DNA of 40,692 bases, taken from contig CAJTOR010000033.1 in the NCBI GenBank assembly GCA_910577675.1, forward strand, positions 1-40,692, written 5' to 3'. How positions within the stretch are numbered: position 1 is the first letter of the stretch; the number at the start of each line of letters is the position of its first letter. A program made the position numbers and the translations under genes. The notes below the pieces were generated by a model. That model saw nothing but the letters and a program-made list of their open reading frames with translations, had not been told where the DNA came from and did no database searches. This document shows, in pieces, positions 7,835 to 15,175 of the stretch. The stretch is from an uncultured Lachnospiraceae bacterium (GTDB lineage Bacteria > Bacillota > Clostridia > Lachnospirales > Lachnospiraceae).

Positions 7835-8061
7835 AAAATACCTCCATAGAAAAATAGTCCCATTCCCGATAGCGAATCCAGCGTATCGAAAATGGAACCA
7901 TCCTTGCACCCACAGAGATATCCATATAATAAAAAGATATAAAGCAGCGCAGCAAATGATATAACTGTTTCAGATAACAGGCAATCCAAATTCAAGCAGC
8001 AAAGCAAGCCCCACATATGCCAGGCATATCTTAGGACATGTTGATTCACTATCTTTTCCAT
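7828..8061 (-). CDS. Candidate leader ORF (77 aa, hydrophobic) upstream of the ABC-F gene
   Basis: The frame starts six bases after the short upstream ORF ends and overlaps the ABC-F start codon by seven bases. It encodes a hydrophobic middle (about residues 18-52: LLCCLNLDCLLSETVISFAA onward) and spans the terminator-like hairpin at 7860-7895. Ribosomes translating it would keep the hairpin open and would end on top of the ABC-F ribosome binding site. That is compatible with a regulatory uORF, though a small membrane protein or chance ORF is possible. The ribosome binding site is only a weak AGGT. Confidence 0.35.
   Translation of the reverse strand: MEKIVNQHVLRYAWHMWGLLCCLNLDCLLSETVISFAALLYIFLLYGYLCGCKDGSIFDTLDSLSGMGLFFYGGILC
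7850..7895 (-). terminator. Attenuator-type terminator before the ABC-F gene
   Basis: On the minus strand, positions 7895-7884 pair with 7871-7860 (CCATTTTCGATA against TATCGGGAATGG) to give a 12-bp stem with two G-U pairs and a 12-nt loop. Three bases separate the stem from a TTTTT tract at 7854-7850. The ABC-F ribosome binding site begins only five bases later. Its location between promoter and coding region fits a conditional terminator. Confidence 0.6.
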
Positions 8062-8066
8062 CTGAA

Positions 8067-8102
8067 TTACCTACGAATCATCGCCGCACCCCTTTCCTTC
8101 AT
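8067..8102 (-). CDS. Candidate 11-codon leader peptide (MKERGAAMIRR)
   Basis: The frame starts within a few bases of the predicted transcription start of the ABC-F promoter and ends six bases before the 77-codon upstream ORF. An internal ATG at 8081 has a good AAGGAAAGGGG ribosome binding site and would give only MIRR. Very short, Arg-rich upstream peptides are typical ribosome-stalling sensors in ABC-F and erm leaders. This one is inferred from position and not proven. Confidence 0.4.
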   Translation of the reverse strand: MKERGAAMIRR

Positions 8103-8112
8103 AATTGCTGTC

Positions 8113-8141
8113 ATTCTATCATATGGTTCGCACCTTGTCAA
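8113..8141 (-). promoter_or_regulatory. Sigma-A promoter of the ABC-F leader
   Basis: Minus-strand TTGACA (8141-8136), 17-bp spacer and TAGAAT (8118-8113). The predicted start near 8106 gives a leader of about 270 nt before the ABC-F ATG. The -35 box begins four bases after the stop of the ABC exporter remnant. Confidence 0.75.
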
Positions 8142-8144
8142 GTA

Positions 8145-8297
8145 TCAATCCGCCAATTCCGTCTGCGTCCTGTACATCCGTGCATACAGCCCCGAAAGCG
8201 CCGTCAGCTCCTCGTGCGTCCCCTGCCTGACAACGGTGAGAGCTGGTCGCCTCAACGAGAATCAGGATCGGCACATTGGCAGGAACCACCCGCGCTG
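8145..8297 (-). pseudogene. Remnant of an ABC exporter ATPase (Walker B and C-terminus)
   Basis: The residues begin immediately after the response-regulator stop. One frame reads VPANVPILILVEATSS, which is the Walker B/D-loop of an ABC exporter with the Walker B Asp replaced by Val. A second frame reads VVRQGTHEELTALSGLYARM, continues YRTQTELAD and then stops, which is a standard exporter C-terminus. The region between Walker B and the H-loop is deleted and the frame changes. It is the scar of an exporter gene once located directly downstream of the response regulator. Confidence 0.7.
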
Positions 8298-8966
8298 TCA
8301 AAGCTGATACCCCATCCCACGGCGCGTTTTGATACATTCCGGCATCCCGATCTTTGCAAGCTTCCCCCGAAGCCTTGTCATATTGACACTCAATGTATTA
8401 TCGTCAATGTAAATCTGGCTCTCCCACAGCGCTTCCATCATATCCATGCGCGAAACAATTTCCCCCGCCCGCCCCATCAGGCATACCAGAATCTGTACCT
8501 CATTGCGGGTCAGTTCCTCTGTATTGCCGCCTGCCGAAACCGTCCCTTTTAAAAGATTTAGTTCAATCCCTGCGGCTTTTATGATATCGGGCTCCTTCCC
8601 AGTCCCGCTGCCCCGGCGCAACACCGCCTCGATATGCGCCAGCAAAAGGGGGATATGGTAGGGCTTTGTGATATAGTCATCCCCGCCCAGACGCAGCGCC
8701 GAAAGTTCATCCCCCACGCTATCGTGCCCGGTCACAAAAATAATCGGGATATCCATGTCCCGGCGAAGCTGTGCGCACAGCGTCAGCCCGTCACGCCCCG
8801 GAAGCCCCATATCCAGCAAAATCAGGTCGGGGGCAATCTCCCCGACCTGCCCTCTGATATCCTTAAAATCAACTACCGCAAAAGACTCATAGCCCTCGTC
8901 GCAAAGCAAGGAGGCAAGCTCCTCACGAACGGAGGGATCATCCTCAATAATCATAATTTTTTTCAT
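8298..8966 (-). CDS. OmpR-family response regulator (BceR-like)
   Basis: A 222-residue two-domain regulator. The receiver (1-115) has the acidic pair EDD (8-10), the phospho-acceptor Asp in LILLDMGLPG (about 52), the switch Thr in FVTGHD and the Lys in YITKPY. The C-terminal winged helix (about 130-222) ends with the typical TRLRGKLAK...IKTRRGMGYQL. Length and sequence are close to the BceR/VraR-like regulators that answer envelope-active peptides. A likely promoter on the minus strand is TGGACA (9076-9071), 17 bp, TAAAAT (9053-9048). Its presumed kinase lies 2.1 kb downstream beyond the ABC-F gene. An exporter remnant abuts its stop codon. Confidence 0.9.
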   Translation of the reverse strand: MKKIMIIEDDPSVREELASLLCDEGYESFAVVDFKDIRGQVGEIAPDLILLDMGLPGRDGLTLCAQLRRDMDIPIIFVTGHDSVGDELSALRLGGDDYITKPYHIPLLLAHIEAVLRRGSGTGKEPDIIKAAGIELNLLKGTVSAGGNTEELTRNEVQILVCLMGRAGEIVSRMDMMEALWESQIYIDDNTLSVNMTRLRGKLAKIGMPECIKTRRGMGYQL

Positions 8967-9047
8967 ACGGTTCCCCAGTCAAGAGTATTCTCACGGCACG
9001 CGGAACATAAAACGGTTCTTTGGCATGCCCGTTTGCCTGTTATGATT

Positions 9048-9076
9048 ATTTTAGCACGATAGCTTTTGTTTGTCCA
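9048..9076 (-). promoter_or_regulatory. Probable sigma-A promoter of the response regulator
   Basis: Minus-strand TGGACA at 9076-9071 and TAAAAT at 9053-9048 with a 17-bp spacer, about 80 bases before the response-regulator start. Each box departs from consensus at one position. Confidence 0.45.
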
Positions 9077-9129
9077 CAAACAGATGATCATTTCCTTATG
9101 CCACAGCTCCTATTTATATGCTTTAAAAC

Positions 9130-9732
9130 TTATCCGAGCAATGCACAAAGCACTTTCACGCAGGTTTCTTCCACAAGCTTTCCGCTGTCAAGTACCAGAT
9201 CATAATTCTTAAAATCATCCCATTTCTTCACCGTGTTCGCGTAATAATAATTTGCCCGCTTCCTGTCAAACTTCCGCCGCACCGCGTCCGCCTTTCCCTC
9301 TAAAATCCCGTATTCCTCCACAATGCGCCGCCTCTTTGCCTCCCCGTCACTGCAGCGGATAAATACTTTTACCACCCCCTCATAATCCGCCAGTGCCTCC
9401 GCAGCACAATGCCCCAAAAACACCGCGGGACCATTTGCTGCAAGCTGCCTTATTACCGCCTGCTCCTTCACATAAATATGCCCGTTTGCTGTCAGCATAT
9501 CCCCCCTGCCGGCAGTGGTCTGCGCCAGCATATAAACCGAATACAGAAAGCTGTTCGTCACCGTTTCCTCATAGCGCTCAATCTGTTCCACAGAAATATT
9601 CTGCTCTTTTGACACCTCCTCTAAGATTTCCCGCCCGTAACAGCAAATCCCCGCCCGTTCGGCAAACGCGCGGGCAATCGCCGTCCCGCCGCTGCCATAT
9701 TCCCGCTCAATTGCAATAAACCTGCCCTTCAT
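9130..9732 (-). CDS. Cytidylate kinase-like protein (cytidylate_kin2 family)
   Basis: The ATG at 9732 is chosen because a GGAAGGATAGG sequence precedes it; the frame could extend 13 codons upstream without support. The product has 200 residues. The start FIAIEREYGSGGTAIARAFAE is the P-loop signature of the cytidylate-kinase-like family common in Firmicutes, followed by GICCYGREILEEVS and a long helical lid region. A C-terminal KRANYYYANTVKKWDDFKNYDLVLDS stretch matches the conserved YYxxxTxxxWxxxxxYDLxLDS block of the family. It should phosphorylate a nucleotide or related small molecule, but members are rarely characterised. It is a single gene with no operon partner visible, following the ABC exporter operon on the same strand. 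Confidence 0.85.
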   Translation of the reverse strand: MKGRFIAIEREYGSGGTAIARAFAERAGICCYGREILEEVSKEQNISVEQIERYEETVTNSFLYSVYMLAQTTAGRGDMLTANGHIYVKEQAVIRQLAANGPAVFLGHCAAEALADYEGVVKVFIRCSDGEAKRRRIVEEYGILEGKADAVRRKFDRKRANYYYANTVKKWDDFKNYDLVLDSGKLVEETCVKVLCALLG

Positions 9733-9822
9733 CCTATCCTTCCTTTCCGCATAAAAAACATCTGCTGCCATTCAAACATCCGACCGTCTGTTACAATTAT
9801 TTCTTCGCATATAACACGCTGG

Positions 9823-11667
9823 CTACATTGCAACCTCAAACTGGCTATTATACAGTTCCGCATAAAACCCTGCCCTATCAAGCAGCGCCTCGTGCGTGCC
9901 GCTCTCGATAATGTCCCCGTCCTTTAGGACAAGGATCAGATCCGCGTTCTTGATCGTGGACAGGCGGTGCGCAATCACAAAGGACGTGCGGTTCTTCATC
10001 AACTGATCCATCGCGGTCTGGATTTGCTGCTCCGTGCGGGTATCCACCGAGGAGGTTGCCTCGTCCAAAATCAACATCGGCTTGTTGGCGATCATGGCGC
10101 GTGCGATCGTAAGCTGCTGCTTCTGCCCCTGCGAAAGATTCACCTGGTCATTTAACACCGTATCATACCCCTGCGGCAGCGTGCGGATAAAATGGTCAAG
10201 TCCCACCGCACGACAGGCTTCCTTCATCTTTTCCTCGTCCGCTTTCTCATTGTTATAAACAAGATTTTCCCGCACCGTCCCCTCAAACAGCCAGGTATCC
10301 TGCAATACCATACAGAACAGCGAATGTACCGCCGCGCGCGTGAGCCGGTGAATCGGCGTTCCATCGATCCGGATTTCGCCGCCCTGAATCTCATGGAACC
10401 GCATCAGAAGATTGACCAGCGTTGTTTTCCCTGCGCCCGTAGGTCCTACGATGGCAACTTTCTGACCCGACACCGCTTTTGCAGAAAAATCGTGGATGAT
10501 AGTCGCGTCCGAATCCTCGTAACCAAAGCGGACATGCTCAAATTCCACATCCCCTTTTACATTTAAAAGCGCGCTGATTTTTTCCGTTTCCTCCTCCATC
10601 TCCTCCGCTTCCAGAAACTCAAACACACGCTCCCCGGCAGCCCCGGCGGACTGCAAGGATTGCACTGCCTGCGCGATTTGCGACAATGGCTGCGTGAAAT
10701 AGCGGACGTACATCATAAATGCGACGATAACACCAAAACTGATTTTCCCGTTAAGTGCCATCGCACCGCCCACAACACAGACTGCCACATAGCCGAGATT
10801 CCCAATAAATCCCATAATCGGCATCATAAGACCGGACAGGCACTGTGCCTTAAAACCGCTCTCGCAGAGGTTCCGGTTCATTTCGTCAAAAACCTTCTGC
10901 GCCTCCTCCTCGCCGTTATAAGCCTTCACCACCGTGTGCCCGGAATAAATTTCCTCAATATGTCCGTTGATCTCTCCAAGGTGCTTCTGCTGGCGTGTAA
11001 AATATTTCTGGCTCTTTCCCATAATCGAAAACATCAGCACAAAACCGAGAAGACTTGCCACAGCCGCAGTTAACGTCATCCACCCGTTTGTTGTAAGCAT
11101 CATAACCAGACTGCCAGCAAATAGAATTATAGCAGAAACCATATTGCCGATGCTGTGGTTTAAGGACTGCCCGATGGTATCCACATCATTTGTCACGCGC
11201 GAGAGCACATCCCCCGTGGTCGTCTGGTTGTAAAACCACATCGGCAGGCGGTTAATCTTTTTTGAAATATCCGAGCGCATTGCCTTGGAAACACGCTGCG
11301 TCACGGTGGACATAATCCATCCTTGAATCGCTGACAGCAGATAGCTCATCACATAAAATACAACCAGCGTCAGACCAATCCGTACTACCCTATCCATATC
11401 AATGGAGGTTGCAGGCGGCATGATTCCCTCCGTAATGGTATCCGTCATCTCAGAGAGCTTATCCGGTCCAATCAGCATTAACACCGTCCCGATGGCGGAA
11501 CATAAAATGGCAATTACAGAAATAACTAAATATTTCCTGCAATACCCAAGCAGTTTTTTCCATATGCCGACAAGATCTTTCGCCTTCTCCCCGCCGCCGC
11601 GCGCTCCATGGGGTCCTCCCGGCATACCGACGTGCCCGCGAACAGGCTTATATTCTTTCTTTTCCAT
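9823..11667 (-). CDS. ABC exporter half-transporter, subunit B with catalytic Glu (heterodimer, set 1)
   Basis: The 614-residue protein has an N-terminal six-helix exporter domain (about residues 40-340), preceded by a basic, Gly-rich cytoplasmic tail (GMPGGPHGARGGGEKAK), and a C-terminal ATPase. Walker A is GPTGAGKT, Walker B LILDEATSSVDTRTE with the catalytic Glu, and the H-switch AHRLST. Its own signature motif is altered to LSQGQ. The ATG overlaps the stop of the preceding subunit gene by one base (TAATG). Together with that subunit it should form a BmrCD/LmrCD-like heterodimeric multidrug exporter with one working and one degenerate ATP site. The marR gene upstream of the pair probably controls it. 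Confidence 0.9.
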   Translation of the reverse strand: MEKKEYKPVRGHVGMPGGPHGARGGGEKAKDLVGIWKKLLGYCRKYLVISVIAILCSAIGTVLMLIGPDKLSEMTDTITEGIMPPATSIDMDRVVRIGLTLVVFYVMSYLLSAIQGWIMSTVTQRVSKAMRSDISKKINRLPMWFYNQTTTGDVLSRVTNDVDTIGQSLNHSIGNMVSAIILFAGSLVMMLTTNGWMTLTAAVASLLGFVLMFSIMGKSQKYFTRQQKHLGEINGHIEEIYSGHTVVKAYNGEEEAQKVFDEMNRNLCESGFKAQCLSGLMMPIMGFIGNLGYVAVCVVGGAMALNGKISFGVIVAFMMYVRYFTQPLSQIAQAVQSLQSAGAAGERVFEFLEAEEMEEETEKISALLNVKGDVEFEHVRFGYEDSDATIIHDFSAKAVSGQKVAIVGPTGAGKTTLVNLLMRFHEIQGGEIRIDGTPIHRLTRAAVHSLFCMVLQDTWLFEGTVRENLVYNNEKADEEKMKEACRAVGLDHFIRTLPQGYDTVLNDQVNLSQGQKQQLTIARAMIANKPMLILDEATSSVDTRTEQQIQTAMDQLMKNRTSFVIAHRLSTIKNADLILVLKDGDIIESGTHEALLDRAGFYAELYNSQFEVAM

Positions 11668-13424
11668 TATGCCAACTCCTCCTTTGATAACTGCGAAAGC
11701 GCAATCTGCTGATAAACCTCACAATTCTGCATCAGTTCCTTATGCCTGCCCATCCCGGCAATCCGCCCTTCGTCCAAAACAATGATCTTATCCGCGTCGC
11801 GGATGGTTCCAATCCGCTGCGCCACAATGATGCGGGTGGCATCCCCGCATTTCTCATCCAGGGTTTTGCGTAGCGTGCGGTCCGTCTTGTAGTCAAGCGC
11901 AGAAAAGGAATCATCAAAAATAAAAATCTCCGGTTTCCTCGCCACGGCGCGGGCGATGGATATTCTCTGCTTCTGCCCGCCGGAAAGGTTTGAGCCTCCC
12001 TGTGCTACATAGCCGTCGTAAGTCCCGTCAAGCTGTTCCACAAATTCCGCTGCCTGCGCCGTCGCAACAGCTTCCTTCACTTCCTCTTCGGATGTTTCTG
12101 CCCGCCCACTATCCCCATAAGCCACATTGGAGCGGATGGTTCCGGTAAATAGCGTCGCTTTTTGCGATACATAGCCGATCTTTGCGCGCAGGGATTTCTG
12201 TGTGTACTCGCGCACATTCACGCCGTCCACCAAAACCTCCCCCTCACTCGCATCATAAAACCGCGGGATCAGGTTGACCACGGTACTCTTGCCGCAGCCC
12301 GTGGAGCCGATCAGAGCCACCGTTTCCCCTTTTTTCGCGGTAAAGCTGATGTTTTGCAGAACGTCCCCGTCCGCGTCCGGATAGCGGAACGAAACATTGC
12401 GAAACTCCACCTCTCCCGCACTCCCACTCTTTCCTTCCTTCAAATTCCCGTCCACAATGGTCGGCGCGGTAGAAAGCACCTCCATAATACGCTTTGCGGA
12501 CACCGAAGCGCGGGGCATGATCATAAAAATCATAACCAGCATCATAAAGGACATAACGACCTGGATCGCGTACTGTGAAAACACCATCATCTCGGAAAAA
12601 AGGTCAATTTTCCCCATCATGTCCGTCTCGTTAATCAGCACTGCGCCAATCCAGTAGATTGCAAGGGAAAGCCCGCTCATAATCAACTGGATACTCGGCA
12701 TCAGAAAGGACATGGCGCGCTGTGCAAAAAGGTTTGTTGAGGTAAGCGCCTCGTTCGCATTTTCAAATTTGTCCTCCTGATACTGCTCGGCATTGTACGC
12801 GCGGACAACGCGCAGACCAGTAAGATTTTCCCTTGTCACACGGTTTAAGTCATCGGTCAATCTCTGCATTCTCTTAAATTTCGGCATGACCAGTACCATG
12901 CAGACCAACACCACAATCAACAGCACGAGCACCGCCACCGCGGTGGTCATCGTCCACTCCCCCGCTTTCCCGGAAATCTTGCCGATTGCCCAGACTGCCA
13001 TAATCGGTGCTTTAATCAGCATCTGGAGCCCCAGCACAATCAGGTTCTGAACCTGTGTAATATCGTTGGTGGAGCGCGTGATCAGGCTGGCGGTGGAGAA
13101 GTGACCGATCTCCTCCATTGAAAAAGAGCCAACCTTGGAAAAAAGTTTGCCGCGCAGGGTTCCGCCAAAGCCCGCCGCGATTTTCGCCGCACAGACAGCA
13201 GTGAAAATGGAAGCTGCAAGGCTTGCCAGCGCACAAAGTAACATCATCCCGCCCGCGGAAAGTATCTCGGGCATTGTGCTGCCTTCTGTCTGTACCAGGC
13301 GGGTGATTTCCGCCATGTATTCGGGCATGGTCAGGTCAAGCCATACCTGCAGGACGATGAAGGCCAGAGAAAGTGCGGCTAGCATCCGCTCCGTCCTCCG
13401 AAGATTTTTAAATAATTTGAGCAT
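11667..13424 (-). CDS. ABC exporter half-transporter, subunit A with degenerate ATP site (heterodimer, set 1)
   Basis: The 585-residue protein has a six-helix membrane domain (about 15-310) and an ATPase domain. Walker A is GSTGCGKST, the signature is canonical LSGGQKQR, but Walker B ends FIFDDSFSALD: Asp replaces the catalytic Glu. The switch His is Gln (AQRIGT). These are hallmarks of the degenerate-site subunit of heterodimeric exporters. Its normal signature completes the working site built on the partner's Walker motifs. AGGAGG precedes the ATG. The stop overlaps the partner start by one base. A 180-bp stretch with hairpin repeats separates it from the marR gene. Confidence 0.9.
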   Translation of the reverse strand: MLKLFKNLRRTERMLAALSLAFIVLQVWLDLTMPEYMAEITRLVQTEGSTMPEILSAGGMMLLCALASLAASIFTAVCAAKIAAGFGGTLRGKLFSKVGSFSMEEIGHFSTASLITRSTNDITQVQNLIVLGLQMLIKAPIMAVWAIGKISGKAGEWTMTTAVAVLVLLIVVLVCMVLVMPKFKRMQRLTDDLNRVTRENLTGLRVVRAYNAEQYQEDKFENANEALTSTNLFAQRAMSFLMPSIQLIMSGLSLAIYWIGAVLINETDMMGKIDLFSEMMVFSQYAIQVVMSFMMLVMIFMIMPRASVSAKRIMEVLSTAPTIVDGNLKEGKSGSAGEVEFRNVSFRYPDADGDVLQNISFTAKKGETVALIGSTGCGKSTVVNLIPRFYDASEGEVLVDGVNVREYTQKSLRAKIGYVSQKATLFTGTIRSNVAYGDSGRAETSEEEVKEAVATAQAAEFVEQLDGTYDGYVAQGGSNLSGGQKQRISIARAVARKPEIFIFDDSFSALDYKTDRTLRKTLDEKCGDATRIIVAQRIGTIRDADKIIVLDEGRIAGMGRHKELMQNCEVYQQIALSQLSKEELA

Positions 13425-13441
13425 CTATTTTCCTCCTTAAT

Positions 13442-13605
13442 CAGTTCCGTATGTGCCCTGCCGGTTCATATTGACAGGCAGGGAAATTTCTGACCACACA
13501 GCTTCCCAAAATTTTTCTGTGCGCTATTCGGGCACATACTGTTTTAAAAGTTCCGCATATTTCCGGAATTTCTTTCGGGCACTCTTTCGGGAATATGCTG
13601 GTTTT
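13442..13605. repeat. Hairpin repeat pair between marR and exporter genes (AGTTCCG family)
   Basis: Unit 1: AGTTCCG followed by a stem of GTATGTGCCC paired with GGGCACATAC around an inner CCTGCC/GGCAGG stem. The linker TGTTTTAAAAGTTCCGC follows. Unit 2: GCATATTTCC paired with GGGAATATGC, then TGGTTTTC. The linker matches that of the tandem repeats at 29450 and 40471, while the stem sequences differ. Confidence 0.6.
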
Positions 13606-14033
13606 CAATTTTGCAGGGCGCTTTGTATTTCCTGTGCAATCGCGATAAATTCCAGCACCCGCTCCTCCCCGACCCTGTCAATCACAAGCCCTGTCTGCCG
13701 GTATAGCTCACCTTCTATTTCCCGGATACTCTCCCTTCCCTGCTCTGTAAGCGATACGACTGTAACTCGCGCATCCGCAGGGTCATGCCCTTTTGTGATA
13801 AGCCCCTTTGCCGCCATTTTTTTTAACAGGACAGCCACCCTCGCGGTGCTGACACCAAGCACCTCGCTGACCCTGCCCGCCGTAACGGTTTCATCCGATT
13901 CATGGAGCAGGCAGAGAACTGCCCCGACCCCCTCCTGCGTTTCGTCGATACGCTGTAAAAGACCGACAGGGTGCGGCGGATGTATCTTTTTGAACTCCCG
14001 GAGCACCATCTCGATCTGTGATTTTGTTGCCAT
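13605..14033 (-). CDS. MarR-family transcription regulator (set 1)
   Basis: The ATG at 14033 with GGGAGGA upstream gives 142 residues. The winged-helix core reads TVTAGRVSEVLGVSTARVAVLLKKMAAKGLITKGHDPADARVTVVSLTEQG: recognition helix, then the wing with the conserved D-x-R. N- and C-terminal helices provide the dimer arm. MarR proteins are usually repressors released by drugs or metabolites. The regulated target is probably the heterodimeric exporter directly downstream plus its own promoter, where a palindrome overlaps the start region. It resembles in role, but not closely in sequence, the second MarR gene at 39991. Confidence 0.9.
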   Translation of the reverse strand: MATKSQIEMVLREFKKIHPPHPVGLLQRIDETQEGVGAVLCLLHESDETVTAGRVSEVLGVSTARVAVLLKKMAAKGLITKGHDPADARVTVVSLTEQGRESIREIEGELYRQTGLVIDRVGEERVLEFIAIAQEIQSALQN

Positions 14034-14054
14034 AAAAATCCTCCCTTCCATTAA

Positions 14055-14096
14055 CTAACTGGGTTAGATTATAATCGATAAATTGCGGGAAATCAA
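14055..14096 (-). promoter_or_regulatory. Promoter and MarR operator candidate
   Basis: Minus-strand TTGATT (14096-14091), 17 bp, TATAAT (14073-14068). It is followed immediately by the palindrome CTAAC-CCA-GTTAG (14067-14055), flanked by further dyad symmetry. An operator at this position would block the promoter, as expected for autorepression by the MarR protein. Confidence 0.65.
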
Positions 14097-14201
14097 GGAA
14101 AGAAAATTAAAAGCATTATGAAAAATAGATAAATTTCCATGCAGTGGATTTCCTTGGATTTTTATATTTTTATTGTTTTTTCATGAAAGCTTAGCTGCCC
14201 T

Positions 14202-14498
14202 TTGGACAAACCAGACAGTTTGAAAACAGGCGCAGACCGCTTGTGCAGGAAGAAAAGGCGCAGGAACGCAAAGACAGGACAAAATGTCTGTGCCGCCGCA
14301 TGGGACTTTTTGAAAGCCTCGTCCCCGCCACCTCTGGCAGAGGAAGAATTCAAGACCTTCCTCGAAAAGACCATAGCCGCTCAAAGCCGGGCAAATCCTG
14401 CTTACGGCAGCGAAAGATTATCTCAAAGGTGTGATGAATGGCAAGACCACAATCCCGACAAGGGCATGGAAAACAGAGTATGCCAAACTGGAATTTTA
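14202..14498 (+). pseudogene. Mobilisation-gene remnants (small mob-type protein, then relaxase tail)
   Basis: Three reading frames are stitched together by frameshifts. Around 14243 one frame reads QEEKAQERKDRTKCLCRRMG followed by LFESLVP. The next frame continues PLAEEEFKTFLEKTIA. These blocks resemble small accessory proteins of clostridial mobilisable elements (DUF3847-like). From about 14396 a third frame reads AAKDYLKGVMNGKTTIPTRAW, resembling the C-terminal part of MobA-type relaxases. It is cut at 14497-14498 by the IS5-type insertion, which supplies the stop. Assignment rests on remembered motif order. Confidence 0.4.
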
Positions 14499-14925
14499 GA
14501 GCCTGTTCACATTAATCTTTACAACAGAAAAGCTGTATGGTAAAATAAACCTATGGAACTAACAAAAAAACAGTTTGCAAAAATCGAACATTTTATGCCT
14601 GTCGCAAGGATACCGGCTACCATATCGAATTACCAGTTCCTTTGTGCTCTGCTCTACATCATAGAAAATGGCTGCAAATGGAGGGCACTGACAACAAAAC
14701 TCCATCTTTGCTGCACCTTGGGGCGGTATGCATTTGCATTCCATCTGTCTGCCAGGAACCGCCACGATGCCCCGGAAGGCAGGAAGCTGATAGGGACATT
14801 TGTTCCGGGGACAGCCACCCCCTTTTGATGGACAGGGCATATGAAGATGATAAGCTCAGTTCCATTTTCCTTTTTGTGGTTATGCTTACCATGATTTTTG
14901 ACGCTGTTTTTATGTGAACAGGCTC
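14499..14925 (+). mobile_element. Internally deleted IS5-type insertion sequence
   Basis: Perfect 14-bp terminal inverted repeats, GAGCCTGTTCACAT at 14499-14512 and its complement at 14912-14925, are flanked by a TA dinucleotide on both sides (14497-14498 and 14926-14927). That is the target duplication expected for the IS427 group of IS5. At 427 bp the element is about half the usual length. Transposase pieces survive inside it, so it is a deletion derivative that could only move with help from an intact relative. Confidence 0.8.
14553..14905 (+). pseudogene. IS5-family transposase fragment
   Basis: The ATG at 14553 begins MELTKKQFAKIEHFMPVAR, with LLYIIENGCKWRALT from about residue 31. This is the DUF4096-like N-terminal domain of IS5/IS427 transposases. 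After about 50 residues the frame is disrupted. Near 14822 another frame shows LLMDRAYEDDKL, the block surrounding the second DDE Asp. The central catalytic domain and C-terminus are missing. The product cannot be active. Confidence 0.7.
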
Positions 14926-15175
14926 TAGTTTATTTTTAACAATTTCTGAACTGAACCATCCCCTTAATATCAGTCTGTATCGTTCTGCCATCTTCTTATC
15001 CTCGTTTAAATCTTAATTAACATCAGAACATTTCGACTTCGGCATGTTCTTTATTATTCTTAACTATATTTATTTAAGTTTTATGCAAATACACACCCAT
15101 TTTTACTTCAATTACATCATTTATTATGGCTTGCTAATTTTCTGTTGCCAAAATGTTGCCAGTAAAACTCTTTTA
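14926..15175. other. Short AT-rich spacer right of the IS5-type element
   Basis: A minus-strand frame starting at 14991 (GAGGAT ribosome binding site) reads MAERYRLILRGWFSSEIVKN and runs straight into the IS end, so it may be a small gene cut by the insertion. At 15030-15050 a GAACAT/ATGTTC hairpin is followed by a weak T-run. No other gene was seen. Confidence 0.3.

Noticed and set aside
10660..11073. Plus-strand open frame inside the exporter gene
   Set aside because: Antisense shadow of a conserved ABC exporter membrane domain.
14499..14925. MITE (non-coding miniature element)
   Set aside because: It carries recognisable transposase pieces, so it is a deletion derivative of a full IS.
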